From positions 62,001 through 126,000 of the forward strand of contig NZ_JBHRXI010000004.1 in the NCBI RefSeq assembly GCF_042648365.1: DNA of 64,000 nucleotides. The letters run 5' to 3'. This stretch comes from Lutimaribacter_A marinistellae. Its GTDB lineage: Bacteria; Pseudomonadota; Alphaproteobacteria; Rhodobacterales; Rhodobacteraceae. Below, one piece after another: positions 41,066 through 52,783 of the stretch. Below the pieces are notes generated by a model. The model was given only the letters and a program-made list of their open reading frames with translations. It did not search any database and was not told where the DNA came from. Position numbers and translations under genes: made by a program. Every line of letters begins with the position of its first letter. Within the stretch, counting starts at the first letter, position 1.

Positions 41066-41635
41066 CTAATAGACCGGCGGCGCGATCACCCAGATCGCAA
41101 CTGCGGGTTCGTCATAGGGGTTGATCCATTCGAAGGGTTCGCCCCGAATGCGGAAGCTGTCCCCCGCGGCAAGGGAGAACCGGTTCTCGCCGATCACGAG
41201 GTCGAGCCGTCCGGACACGATATAGCCGACCTCTTGCGTGGCGCGGGTTACCATCTCGCCGATACGGCTGTGCGGGGCAAAGGTGGAGTGCACCATCTCG
41301 AAATCATCGGTGAGATCGGGCGAAAGCAGTTCCTCGACCAGGCCCGCTGCGTTGGACCCGATGGGGCGGCGTGCGGTGCGGCGCACGACATGCCCGGCCT
41401 CTTCGACCGGGGCGGCGGCGCGTCCGAAGAGGATTGAAACCGGCACATCGAGCGCGGCCGCGATTTGGCGCAGATCGGTAATCGAGGGGGCGGACAGGTC
41501 GCGCTCTACCTGGCTGATCCAGCCGACCGAGCGACCGAGGGTTTCGGCGAGATCCGCAAGTGTCAGCCCGCGAGACTTGCGCAGGGCACGGATGTCTGCA
41601 CCAAGGCTTGCGCTATGCGGGGTGAGGTCGGACAT
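41066..41635 (-). CDS. XRE-family regulator with C-terminal cupin
   Basis: A 189-aa regulator with an N-terminal helix-turn-helix ('ALRKSRGLTLADLAETLGRSVGWISQVERD', about residues 17-46) and a C-terminal cupin (about residues 115-185: 'HSRIGEMVTRATQEVGYIVSGRLDLVIG', 'LAAGDSFRIRGEPFEWINP'). XRE-cupin regulators commonly control amino-acid or amine catabolism and their cupin binds a small ligand. First gene of the 41.6-34.1 kb cluster. Two copies of a TGAAAAAA...GAATTTCACG dyad lie upstream (41652-41715). Confidence 0.88.
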   Translation of the reverse strand: MSDLTPHSASLGADIRALRKSRGLTLADLAETLGRSVGWISQVERDLSAPSITDLRQIAAALDVPVSILFGRAAAPVEEAGHVVRRTARRPIGSNAAGLVEELLSPDLTDDFEMVHSTFAPHSRIGEMVTRATQEVGYIVSGRLDLVIGENRFSLAAGDSFRIRGEPFEWINPYDEPAVAIWVIAPPVY

Positions 41636-41651
41636 GTTCGTGTCGGTATCG

Positions 41652-41715
41652 TGAAAAAACGGGGCCGAATTTCACGATGCGGCAAATCGCTGAAAAAATC
41701 AAACAGAATTTCACG
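41652..41715. promoter_or_regulatory. Tandem dyad, probable operator of the XRE-cupin cluster
   Basis: TGAAAAAA at 41652-41659 with GAATTTCACG at 41667-41676, and the same two blocks at 41691-41698 and 41706-41715, so the two dyads are exactly 39 bp apart. Each reads as GTGAAA-like / TTTCAC. They lie 17-80 bp upstream of the XRE gene start and end four bases before the esterase stop (41719). Two equal copies close to a regulator's start suggest autoregulation. Confidence 0.7.
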
Positions 41716-41718
41716 CAA

Positions 41719-42708
41719 CTAGTGCAGGAGTTCGGCCAACCAGTTCGAGACCCCGGTGATGGCCCTGGCGCCATCAGGCATGAGCTTCGTGATATTGAGA
41801 AAGCCGTGAACTTGCCCGGGATGTTTGAGCAATTCGACCGGCACACCCGCCGCGCGCAGCTTTTCCGCGTAGGCGAGGCCATCGTCCCACAGCGGGTCGT
41901 GACCGGCAATGACGATCAAGGCCAAAGGCTGACCGGCGTGCCGGTCGGAAAAGAGCGGTGAGAACCGGGGGGCGAGACGGTCCTGACCCGGTGGCAGATA
42001 CTGGTTGAGATACCACTCCATCCGGTCACGCGAGAGCAGCGGGTTCGCCGCCAGCGCCCGCATCGAAGGCGAGGACATCCGCCCATCGACCGCCGGGTAG
42101 ATCAAGAGCTGTCCACGGGGCATCGGATGCCCGCCGCCTGCCAGATCATGCATCAACGCCGCCGCGAGGTTGCCACCTGCACTGTCCCCACCGACAACAA
42201 GGTGATCCGGATGACACGAAAGCGGCCCGGCACCAGCCACAAGGCCGAGATAGGCGGCAAGTACATCGTCAGAGGCGGTCGGGAAGGGATGCTCGGGCGC
42301 GAGGCGATAGTCATACGAGATGACCCGGATGCCCGCCTGAGCGGCCAGCTTGGCGCATAGGGCATCATGGGTGTCGATGCTGCCCTGTATCCATCCCCCG
42401 CCATGCAGGTAGAGCAGCGCCGGTCCGGGTTCCGGACCATCCGGCAGGTACAGCCGCGCGTCGCGGGCACCATCGGCCCCCGGCAACTGGTGCATTTCAC
42501 GTCTGACGGACGCGGGGCCCGGACGGTCGAACCGGTCAACGAAGCTTGCAAGCTGTGTCCGGCTTGTCGCGACGTCCAGCACGGGGGCCGTGCCACGCAC
42601 CTTGGCCACGAGATCGAGCAGAGCCTGCGCCTTGGGGTCGATCCGCCGGCCATCGATTTCTGCCAGCCGGTCGCCGTACAGAACTCGCAGCGCGCCCGCG
42701 GGCAGCAT
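41719..42708 (-). CDS. Alpha/beta hydrolase, hormone-sensitive-lipase type
   Basis: About 329 aa from ATG 42708; a GTG at 42747, just past the thiolase stop, is an alternative start. The HSL signature HGGGW is in 'LLYLHGGGWIQG' (about residue 92), the nucleophile elbow in 'VVGGDSAGGNLAAAL' (GDSAG) and a His near 'HPGQVHGFLNI'; Asp in 'AGHDPLWDDG'. These are esterases for small esters. It is co-directional with and 41 bp (or 2 bp) after the thiolase, and its 3' end abuts the tandem operator. Confidence 0.85.
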   Translation of the reverse strand: MLPAGALRVLYGDRLAEIDGRRIDPKAQALLDLVAKVRGTAPVLDVATSRTQLASFVDRFDRPGPASVRREMHQLPGADGARDARLYLPDGPEPGPALLYLHGGGWIQGSIDTHDALCAKLAAQAGIRVISYDYRLAPEHPFPTASDDVLAAYLGLVAGAGPLSCHPDHLVVGGDSAGGNLAAALMHDLAGGGHPMPRGQLLIYPAVDGRMSSPSMRALAANPLLSRDRMEWYLNQYLPPGQDRLAPRFSPLFSDRHAGQPLALIVIAGHDPLWDDGLAYAEKLRAAGVPVELLKHPGQVHGFLNITKLMPDGARAITGVSNWLAELLH

Positions 42709-42749
42709 GACCCGCCCCAGCGCTGCCAGAACGCCGAGGCGGGACACGA

Positions 42750-43922
42750 TCAGACCCGCTCGATGGCGATGGCCGTGCCTTCGCCGCCGCCGATGCAGAT
42801 GGCTGCCACGCCGCGCTTGAGCCCGCGCTTTTCCAGGGCGTTCAGCAGGGTCACCATGATTCGCGCACCCGAGGCCCCGATGGGATGCCCCAGCGCACAG
42901 GCGCCGCCGTTCACGTTCACCTTGTCGCGCGGCAGGCCCATCTCGTGCATGAAGGCCATCGGCACCACAGCGAAGGCCTCGTTCACCTCCCACAGATCGA
43001 CATCGTCCTTGGACCAGCCGATCTTTTCCAACAGCCTTTGTGCGGCGGGGACCGGCGCGGTGGTGAACAGTCCCGGAGCTTGGGCATGGCTGGCATGGCC
43101 GAGGATTCGGGCGCGAACGGTCAGACCCTGCGCCTCGGCCGCCTCGGCGGAGGCGAGAACCAGCGCCGCGGCGCCGTCCGAGATCGAAGAGGCATTCGCC
43201 GCCGTCACGGTGCCGTCCTTGCGGAACGCGGGCTTGAGCGTCGGGATCTTGTCGGGCCGCGCCGACCTGGGCTGCTCATCCGCGTCGAAAACCGCGTCAC
43301 CCTTGCGCGTCTTGACGGTGACGGGCGTGATCTCGTCCGCGAAAGCGCCGGTTTCCTGCGCGTCGAGCGCGTTCGACAGCGATTTCAGCGCGTATTCGTC
43401 CTGCGCCTCGCGGGTGAACTGGTAGGATTCGGCGCAATCCTCGGCGAAGGTGCCCATCAGGCGGCCCTTGTCATAGGCATCCTCGAGCCCGTCGAGGAAC
43501 ATGTGGTCGATCACCTGGCCATGCCCGATCCGCGCCCCGCCGCGCATCTTGGGCAAGAGGTAAGGGGCGTTGGTCATGCTTTCCATCCCGCCCGCGATCA
43601 TCGTCGAGCGGTCGCCCAAAGCGATGGCGTCAAAGGCCATCATCGCGGCCTTCATGCCCGAACCGCACATCTTGTTGAGCGTGGTGGCGGGAACCTCTTC
43701 GCCAAGCCCGCCGGCAAAACCGGCCTGACGTGCGGGCGCCTGACCCTGTCCGGCGGGCAGTACACAGCCCATCAGGACCTCATCGACCGTGGCGGCCCCG
43801 GCACCCTCAAGCGCCGCGCGAATCGCTGCACCGCCGAGTTCGGCGGCCGAAACACCGTCGAACATGCCCTGGAACCCGCCCATGGCGGTGCGGGACGCGC
43901 CCGCGATCACAACCTCTTTCAT
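42750..43922 (-). CDS. phaA: Acetyl-CoA C-acetyltransferase (thiolase)
   Basis: A 390-aa thiolase beginning MKEVVIAGASRTAMGGFQG. The catalytic Cys is in 'TTLNKMCGSGMKAAMM' (about residue 89), His in 'WEVNEAFAVVP' (NEAFA) and the C-terminal 'GGACALGHPIGASGARI' with the final Cys in 'AAICIGGGEGTAI'. It condenses two acetyl-CoA to acetoacetyl-CoA, or cleaves it, and with phaB (1171-1893) could feed PHB; an alternative role in ketone or acyl-CoA breakdown is not excluded. Followed by an esterase. Confidence 0.88.
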   Translation of the reverse strand: MKEVVIAGASRTAMGGFQGMFDGVSAAELGGAAIRAALEGAGAATVDEVLMGCVLPAGQGQAPARQAGFAGGLGEEVPATTLNKMCGSGMKAAMMAFDAIALGDRSTMIAGGMESMTNAPYLLPKMRGGARIGHGQVIDHMFLDGLEDAYDKGRLMGTFAEDCAESYQFTREAQDEYALKSLSNALDAQETGAFADEITPVTVKTRKGDAVFDADEQPRSARPDKIPTLKPAFRKDGTVTAANASSISDGAAALVLASAEAAEAQGLTVRARILGHASHAQAPGLFTTAPVPAAQRLLEKIGWSKDDVDLWEVNEAFAVVPMAFMHEMGLPRDKVNVNGGACALGHPIGASGARIMVTLLNALEKRGLKRGVAAICIGGGEGTAIAIERV

Positions 43923-44018
43923 CGGATCTCTCCCTTTTGCTGGCCCCTGCATACTGAATGGTAAGAATTGCCGTCTAGCCTCTGCTCCCGAAAAACTGTC
44001 ATCGAGGAGTGCAAAACG

Positions 44019-44357
44019 ATGAGCCTCAGCAGCAGCATGGCTGGACAGACGCGGATCATAACCGTCGAAACCGACCGGATCGACGCGGCCATGGCGATCC
44101 AGTTCAAGGAAGACATGCGCAACGCGACCGAAGGCGCACAGGACCGCGTGGTTCTGGATATCAGCCGTGTGACCTTCATCGATTCGAGCGGGCTGGGCGC
44201 GATCGTGGCCTCGATGAAGCAGTTGGGCAGCGGGCGCCGCCTCGACCTCGCCGGTCCGACACCGGTCGTGGACAAGGTGTTTCGCCTGACCCGGATGGAC
44301 ACGGTATTCAACCTGTTCGCCTCGCTGGACGACGCCCTGGCGGCAGAGCAGCCCTGA
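44019..44357 (+). CDS. STAS-domain anti-sigma factor antagonist
   Basis: A 112-aa SpoIIAA/RsbV-like protein. The STAS core 'RVVLDISRVTFIDSSGLGAIVASMKQLG' has the phospho-acceptor Ser in DSSG (about residue 56-57). Start at 44019 (MSLSSSM) rather than 43968 by family fit. It is followed at 19 bp by the HATPase gene, together a partner-switch module; no sigma factor is adjacent. Confidence 0.88.
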   Translation: MSLSSSMAGQTRIITVETDRIDAAMAIQFKEDMRNATEGAQDRVVLDISRVTFIDSSGLGAIVASMKQLGSGRRLDLAGPTPVVDKVFRLTRMDTVFNLFASLDDALAAEQP

Positions 44358-44376
44358 ACCACGGACGAGGTTGAGC

Positions 44377-44859
44377 GTGCCGACGCCCCCCGAGACCGAG
44401 AGCTTTGCTCTTTCGTTCCAGGCCAGCGAGGGCGCAGCGCGTGATGGAATCCGCGCAGTTGCTTCGGCCTTGCGCTGGCGCGGCCTGTCCGGGGATCGCG
44501 CAGGCGATGTCGAACTTGCCCTCGCCGAGGCCATCAACAACGTGGTCGAGCATGCCTATGCCGGGCTCGCGCCTGGACAGGTTCACGTGACTTGCTGGCT
44601 GGGCGGAGGGCGGCTGGACATCCTGATCTCCGACAACGGACATGCCATGCCCGGCGGACGTTTGCCCGAGGGCACGGCGGCCAAACTGGAAAACGCGATC
44701 GAAGACCTGCCGGAAGGCGGTTTTGGCTGGTTCCTGATCCGCCAACTGGCGACAGAGATCCGCTATGAACGGTGTTCTGGGCTGAACCGGTTGTCGTTGA
44801 TGTTCGACCTGCCCAGAGGTCGCGGGAATGGGACAGAGTTGCGCGACAAAGGGGGGTGA
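44377..44859 (+). CDS. RsbW/SpoIIAB-like ATP-binding kinase (anti-sigma factor type)
   Basis: About 160 aa from the GTG at 44377 (AGG six bases upstream; the frame opens with TTG at 44371). A HATPase_c_2 domain is evident: N-box 'VELALAEAINNVVEHAYAG', G1-like 'LDILISDNGHAMPGG' and a G2 region 'GGFGWFLIRQLATEIRYER'. Such proteins phosphorylate the STAS antagonist or bind a target. Adjacent to the STAS gene, it completes a two-part module; the target is unknown. Confidence 0.85.
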   Translation: MPTPPETESFALSFQASEGAARDGIRAVASALRWRGLSGDRAGDVELALAEAINNVVEHAYAGLAPGQVHVTCWLGGGRLDILISDNGHAMPGGRLPEGTAAKLENAIEDLPEGGFGWFLIRQLATEIRYERCSGLNRLSLMFDLPRGRGNGTELRDKGG

Positions 44860-45080
44860 CTGGCGCCCAGCGTGTCACAATAAAACCGCAATCACTCCAA
44901 ACCACCGCCCCAAAGCTGAGTCAAAACAGGCTTGTAGCTGCAAATGGCTTCCCTCGGCGCCGCGTGTAACAGCCCCCACCCAGTGCGCGGCGTCGAGGAC
45001 TACCTTCCCGAAAATCCCCGCCCATTGGCTTTCCGATACGGTCGCCCTAGTCTCGGTGCGACTTGAAGGGAGAAACCGAA

Positions 45081-46658
45081 ATGCGCGATTTTCATCTGCC
45101 GGGCCGCTCACAGGTTCTGGCCACCGAAGGCATGTGCGCAACCTCGCATCCGCTGGCGGCGGCCACCGCGATCGACATTCTCAAGCGCGGCGGAAACGCA
45201 ATGGACGCCGCGATTGCAGGCGCAGTGCTGCTGGGGATCTGCGAGCCGCAGATGACCGGGATCGGCGGCGATTGCTTCGTTCTGTACACACGTCCCGGCG
45301 AGCAGGAGATCCGCGCGTTGAACGGCTCGGGCCGGGCACCGGCCGCAGCCAGTGCCGCCGCCCTGCGGGCGGAGGGGCTGGACACGGTTCCGGTCCACAG
45401 CGCCCATGCCGTCACGGTGCCGGGCGCAATCGACGCTTTCTGTCACCTCAGCGAAACCGAGGGGCGGCTGGGCCTCGACGCGCTGCTCGCTCCGACGATC
45501 CACTATGCCGAGGCGGGCGTGCCGGTCGCACCGCGTGTCGCGTTTGACTGGGCCAATGACGCGGCGACCCTGCAGGGTGTTGCCCGCGAAAGCTACCTTG
45601 CCGACGGTGAGGTGCCGCGCGTGGGCCACCTGTTTCGTTCGCCCGGACAGGCCGAGGTCTTGCGCCGGATCGCCAAGGACGGGCGGGACGCGTTTTACAC
45701 AGGTGAGGTAGCAGAGGACATGCTTGCCGCCCTGCACGCCGCGGGCGGCGTCCACACCGCCGAGGATTTCGCGGCGACGGCCTGCACGCCTACGGATCCG
45801 GTCAGCGGCAGCTACAAGGGCATCGACCTGGTCGAGCATGCACCAAACGGGCAGGGCGCCACCGCGATCCTAATGCTGAACATCCTTGCGCAATTCGACA
45901 TCGCGGGAATGGACCCGTGGGGTGCCGAGCGGGCACATATCGAGGTGGAGGCCGCGAAACTCGCCTATGACGCGCGCAACCGCTTCCTGGCCGATCCGGA
46001 CCACACCGCGCGGCTGGATCACATGCTGTCGCCGGAAACGGCGGCGAAACTTGCGGCCCTGATCGACCCTAAAAAGGCGATGACCGCGCCCGCCAAGTTG
46101 AGCGAAGCGGTGCACAAGGACACGATCTATATCACCGTGGTGGATCGTGACCGCATGGCCGTTTCGCTGATCTATTCGATCTTCCACGGGTTCGGGTCGG
46201 GCATCGCCTCCGAGAAGTTCGGAGTCCTGTTCCAGAACCGCGGCGCAGGTTTCACCTTGCAAGAAGGCCACCCGAACGAACTGGGCGGCGGGAAACGGCC
46301 CATGCACACCATCATTCCGGGCATGTTGCGTGAAGATGGCCGCGTGACGGTGCCATTCGGCGTCATGGGCGGTGCATACCAGCCGCATGGCCACGCGCGA
46401 TTCGTTTCGAACCTGCGCGACTTCGGCATGGAATTGCAGGACGCGATCGACGCACCGCGGCTGTTCGGCGAAAGCGGCCGTCTCGACGTCGAGAGGGGGT
46501 ATTCACCCGACGTGCGCCAGGCGTTGGCGGACAAGGGACACCGGGTGGAGATTCGTGAGACGGCGATCGGCGGGGCGCAGGCTATCCGCATCGGCGCTGA
46601 GGGAACCCTTGAAGGGGCCAGCGATCCGCGCAAGGACGGATGCGCCTTGGGCTACTGA
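45081..46658 (+). CDS. Gamma-glutamyltransferase-family (Ntn hydrolase) protein
   Basis: A 525-aa protein with the GGT layout: 'ATSHPLAAATAIDILKRGGNAMDAAIA' at the start, 'GIGGDCFVLYTRPGE', and a small-subunit start around 'AVHKDTIYITVVDRDRMAVSLIYS', where the Thr of DT would be the autoprocessing nucleophile (classical enzymes read TTHxSVVD). The glycine-rich end 'GGGKRPMHTIIPGM' and 'GVMGGAYQPHGHARF' are typical. No signal peptide is seen, so it may be cytoplasmic. The second Thr of the classical motif is Ile here, so the reaction may differ from GGT. Start MRDFHLPG at 45081. Confidence 0.85.
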   Translation: MRDFHLPGRSQVLATEGMCATSHPLAAATAIDILKRGGNAMDAAIAGAVLLGICEPQMTGIGGDCFVLYTRPGEQEIRALNGSGRAPAAASAAALRAEGLDTVPVHSAHAVTVPGAIDAFCHLSETEGRLGLDALLAPTIHYAEAGVPVAPRVAFDWANDAATLQGVARESYLADGEVPRVGHLFRSPGQAEVLRRIAKDGRDAFYTGEVAEDMLAALHAAGGVHTAEDFAATACTPTDPVSGSYKGIDLVEHAPNGQGATAILMLNILAQFDIAGMDPWGAERAHIEVEAAKLAYDARNRFLADPDHTARLDHMLSPETAAKLAALIDPKKAMTAPAKLSEAVHKDTIYITVVDRDRMAVSLIYSIFHGFGSGIASEKFGVLFQNRGAGFTLQEGHPNELGGGKRPMHTIIPGMLREDGRVTVPFGVMGGAYQPHGHARFVSNLRDFGMELQDAIDAPRLFGESGRLDVERGYSPDVRQALADKGHRVEIRETAIGGAQAIRIGAEGTLEGASDPRKDGCALGY

Positions 46659-46663
46659 CCCAA

Positions 46664-46692
46664 AGCGCCCTGCCCCACCGTGGCGGGGCGCT
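46664..46692. terminator. Bidirectional terminator between the GGT-family gene and hspQ
   Basis: 11-bp stem AGCGCCCTGCC / GGCGGGGCGCT (one G-T pair) with a 7-nt loop. It ends on the hspQ stop codon and can serve both convergent genes. The T run is short. Confidence 0.6.
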
Positions 46693-47017
46693 AGTTCAGG
46701 TGGAAGTGAAGCGGGTAATGCCCGTCCTGAAACGGCCCGAACATATCGGGCAGATCGGGATGATCCACCGGCTCTCCGGAATAGTCGACAATCAGGTTCT
46801 GCTCAGAGACGTAGGCCACGTAATAGGTCTGATCGTTCTCTGCCAAAAGGTGATAAAACGGCTGTTCCTTCGCCGGGCGGCTATCCTCGGGAATCGCTTC
46901 GTACCATTCCTGGGTGTTGGCGAACTCGGGGTCGACATCAAAGATCACGCCGCGAAATGGGTGCTTTCGATGGCGGACGACCTGTCCGAGATGATATTTT
47001 GCACGCGTCTTAAGCAT
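46691..47017 (-). CDS. hspQ: Heat shock protein HspQ (hemimethylated-DNA-binding YccV family)
   Basis: A 108-aa protein with the HspQ/YccV pattern: 'AKYHLGQVVRHRKHPFRGVIFDVDPEF', 'WYEAIPEDSRPAKEQPFYHLLAEN', 'YVSEQNLIVDYSGEPVDHP'. The family binds hemimethylated oriC DNA and acts in Lon-related proteolysis in enterics. It is divergent from the lysozyme-like lipoprotein with a 175-bp gap. Confidence 0.92.
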   Translation of the reverse strand: MLKTRAKYHLGQVVRHRKHPFRGVIFDVDPEFANTQEWYEAIPEDSRPAKEQPFYHLLAENDQTYYVAYVSEQNLIVDYSGEPVDHPDLPDMFGPFQDGHYPLHFHLN

Positions 47018-47192
47018 AGTTCAGCCCCCACCTTTTTCCTAACCGCAACACGCGGGGAATGTCCAACATTTGATCGGGATTCAAGGGAAACAGTGTGTGG
47101 ACACGGTTATGACAGTGGTATCGGGCGTGCTCGCAATTGTGATTTTCACGCGTCGCGCGATCCGTTAAGATAGGGCAAAAAGGCAGAGGCAA

Positions 47193-47774
47193 ATGAGCAG
47201 ACTCCTGTGCGCATTGGGACTTGCGCTGCTTGTCGCCGCGTGCGGCGGCGGTGGCCCCGACATATCGCCCGGTCATCTCGACAATGCGTGCAGCATTGCG
47301 CGGGAACGGCCGCAATACATGCGGGCTTTCAAACAAACCGAGCGCAAATGGGGCGTTCCAGTTCATGTGCAGATGGCCACGATTTACCAAGAAAGCAGGT
47401 ACGTGTCGGACGCGCGCACGCCGCACCAATACGTCTTGGGCGTGATTCCCATGGGTCGGCAGAGCAGTGCGTTCGGCTATAGCCAAGCGCTGGACGGCAC
47501 GTGGGAGGAATACAAGCGCGAGACCGGTCGCAGCAGCGCCCGACGTGATCGGATCAGGGACGCGACCGATTTCATGGGCTGGTACATGAACAAGACCCGC
47601 GAACGGAATGGCGTGTCGCTGAGCGATACGCGCAACCAATACCTTGCCTATCACGAGGGGCATACCGGCTATGCGCGGGGGTCGTACAACGCCAAGTCGT
47701 GGCTGGTCCGCGTGTCTGACCGTGTCGCGGCGCGCGGCGAGATGTATCGCCGGCAACTTGCAAGCTGCCGGTGA
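47193..47774 (+). CDS. Lipoprotein with lysozyme/transglycosylase-like (SLT) domain
   Basis: A 193-aa protein with a lipoprotein signal peptide (MSRLLCALGLALLVAACGG; lipobox LVAAC, Cys17). The body has a transglycosylase-type fold: 'AFKQTERKWGVPVHVQMATIYQESRYV' with Glu in YQES as candidate acid, 'GYSQALDGTWEEYK' and 'YLAYHEGHTGYARG'. It probably acts on peptidoglycan at the outer membrane. Its end is convergent with lolA. Confidence 0.82.
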   Translation: MSRLLCALGLALLVAACGGGGPDISPGHLDNACSIARERPQYMRAFKQTERKWGVPVHVQMATIYQESRYVSDARTPHQYVLGVIPMGRQSSAFGYSQALDGTWEEYKRETGRSSARRDRIRDATDFMGWYMNKTRERNGVSLSDTRNQYLAYHEGHTGYARGSYNAKSWLVRVSDRVAARGEMYRRQLASCR

Positions 47775-47789
47775 TGCAGTAGTGCCGAC

Positions 47790-48386
47790 CTAGCGGTCGG
47801 CGCTGGACACGCCGGGTGTTCCGTCGATGAACAGGTTCTGGTTAAGGCTTCGCCCCTTGGTCAAGGGGCCAAGAAGCACGGTCGTCTTGGTGCCGGCGCT
47901 GTCATAGGTCGTCCATTTCCGCAGCTCGACCGGATTGTCGGTGAACGACATCTCGATCCGCCCGTATTCGGGATGTTTCGGGTCCTGTGCGGTGACCACG
48001 GTTGCAGTGCCATCAAAGCTATGACCGACAACCATGTTCGCCCGGCCAAGATCCACCCTTTCGGCAAGGACAAGCGACAGCGGCGTGCGGTTCAGCGGAT
48101 ACTGGTCGGGCGGCTGGTTCGACTTGGGGTCGTGCACGATGACCGAACCGGCCTTGGCGACCACAACCGCTTGATTCGGCGGGCTGTATTCGAACCGCAT
48201 ACGCCCTGGGCGCTGCAGCCACAGTGTGCCAGTGCTCGTCGAACCGTCCTGGTTGACCTGCGTGAACGTGGTCTCGATCGTCGTGAGACGGTTGAGATAG
48301 GCGGAGATATCCGCAAGTGGCAGCCGTTCCGCCCAGGCGGCGGGAGCTGCGGCAACAAAGGCAAGTGCAAGGGCGATCTGTTTCAT
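47790..48386 (-). CDS. lolA: Outer-membrane lipoprotein carrier LolA
   Basis: A 198-aa periplasmic protein with signal peptide (MKQIALALAFVAAAPAAWA), then 'LADISAYLNRLTTIETTFTQVNQDGSTSTGTLWLQRPGRMRFEYSPP', the usual LolA beginning, and 'KSNQPPDQYPLNRTPLSLVL'. LolA takes lipoproteins from LolCDE and carries them to the outer membrane. It follows ftsK on the same strand, 38 bp away, as usual in alphaproteobacteria. Confidence 0.92.
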   Translation of the reverse strand: MKQIALALAFVAAAPAAWAERLPLADISAYLNRLTTIETTFTQVNQDGSTSTGTLWLQRPGRMRFEYSPPNQAVVVAKAGSVIVHDPKSNQPPDQYPLNRTPLSLVLAERVDLGRANMVVGHSFDGTATVVTAQDPKHPEYGRIEMSFTDNPVELRKWTTYDSAGTKTTVLLGPLTKGRSLNQNLFIDGTPGVSSADR

Positions 48387-48423
48387 AGCCTTGAGATAAG
48401 CGTTCGCCCTTGCAGTGAAAAGA

Positions 48424-51477
<3,054 letters not shown>

Positions 51478-51493
51478 GCTTACCCCTAACCCC

Positions 51494-52675
51494 TCATCCG
51501 TATAGGCAGTCGCGAAGCCGCTCGAGCCCGCGCTGCAGTTCTGTTTTTGGGGCCACCATGGCGACCCTGATGTATGTCTCGCCCGGATTCCGACCGGGTT
51601 CCCCCTGCGACAGGTAGGCGCCGGGAAGCACGCGCACGCCCGTCTCGGTCCAGAGCTTGAGAGCAGCGCGCTCTCCATCCTCGACCGGCAGCCACAGGAA
51701 GAATCCCGCCTCGGGGGGCATGTATCCCTGCAAGTCGCCCAGTGCCGCGTCGGCGATGGCGTATTTTTCCTGATAAAGCGCACGGTTCTCGGCAACATGC
51801 GCCTCGTCGGCCCAGACCTGGGCGGCCGCTGCCTGGAGCGGCCCGGGCAAGGGCGCACCGGAATAGGCGCGGAGCTGCCGGATTCGCTGCAGCGTTTCCG
51901 GACCGCCCGCAACGAGGCCCGAGCGCAATCCGGCAAGGTTCGAACGCTTGGACAGCGAATTGAACAGGGTCACGCGTTCGGGGTCGGCGCCCATTTCCTG
52001 CGCGACTGTCAACGCCCCGACAGGCGGGGTATCGCGGTAGATCTCGGAATAGCATTCATCCGCGAAAATGCGGAAATCGTGTTTCTCGGCCAGTGCGATC
52101 AGGTCGGACCAATACGCATGCGATGCGACCGCGCCCTGCGGATTGGCCGGCGAACAGATGTAGGCGATTGCGGTCCGGTCCAGCACGTCCGTGGGCAGTC
52201 CCGCGAAATCAGGCAGATGCCCGGTTTCGGCCGTGGCGGGCACGAAACGTGGCTCGGCCCCGACGGAAAGGGCCGCCACCATGTAAACCTGGTAAAAGGG
52301 GTTCGGCGTCAGCACGATCGGCGTCTTGCCGTTCTTTCCCTCGGGGCAAAGCGCCATCGCCGCGTTGTAAAGCCCCTCGCGTGTGCCGTTAAGCGCCATG
52401 ACCTGGGTTTCGGGATCCATCCGCACACCGTAGCGGCGCGCAATCCAGTCAGTCATCGCACCACGCAGTTCGGGCGAGCCGTCGTTCGGCGGATAGCCCT
52501 GGAACAGGTGTGCATTGCGGGAAATGATCTCGGTAACCCAGGGCGGAAAGTCATGCTTGGGTTCACCAATCGTCATATGCATTATTTCACCGCCCGGCGC
52601 GTGAACGTCGAGCAAGGCGCGCAGGCGCGGGAATGCATATTCCGGTAGGTTCGAAAACCGCTCGGGGAAGTTCAT
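51494..52675 (-). CDS. PLP-dependent aminotransferase, class I/II (DapC-like)
   Basis: A 393-aa enzyme. The PLP lysine is in 'LFNSLSKRSNLAG' (SLSKR, about residue 230), with 'TPNPFYQVY' and 'YICSPANPQGAVA' (NPxG). The order and style match the N-succinyldiaminopimelate aminotransferase (DapC) branch, which acts in lysine and peptidoglycan precursor synthesis, but this is not proven by motifs. 16 bases upstream of ftsK on the same strand. Confidence 0.87.
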   Translation of the reverse strand: MNFPERFSNLPEYAFPRLRALLDVHAPGGEIMHMTIGEPKHDFPPWVTEIISRNAHLFQGYPPNDGSPELRGAMTDWIARRYGVRMDPETQVMALNGTREGLYNAAMALCPEGKNGKTPIVLTPNPFYQVYMVAALSVGAEPRFVPATAETGHLPDFAGLPTDVLDRTAIAYICSPANPQGAVASHAYWSDLIALAEKHDFRIFADECYSEIYRDTPPVGALTVAQEMGADPERVTLFNSLSKRSNLAGLRSGLVAGGPETLQRIRQLRAYSGAPLPGPLQAAAAQVWADEAHVAENRALYQEKYAIADAALGDLQGYMPPEAGFFLWLPVEDGERAALKLWTETGVRVLPGAYLSQGEPGRNPGETYIRVAMVAPKTELQRGLERLRDCLYG

Positions 52676-52783
52676 GTCTACTGCCTCGGATACGGGATCG
52701 TTCGCGCCCCGTTTGCACCCAAGTTACAGATCACCCCCCCGTTCGTCCAGACAAAGTGCTGTTCGGCGAGGGGGTTGTGGCAT

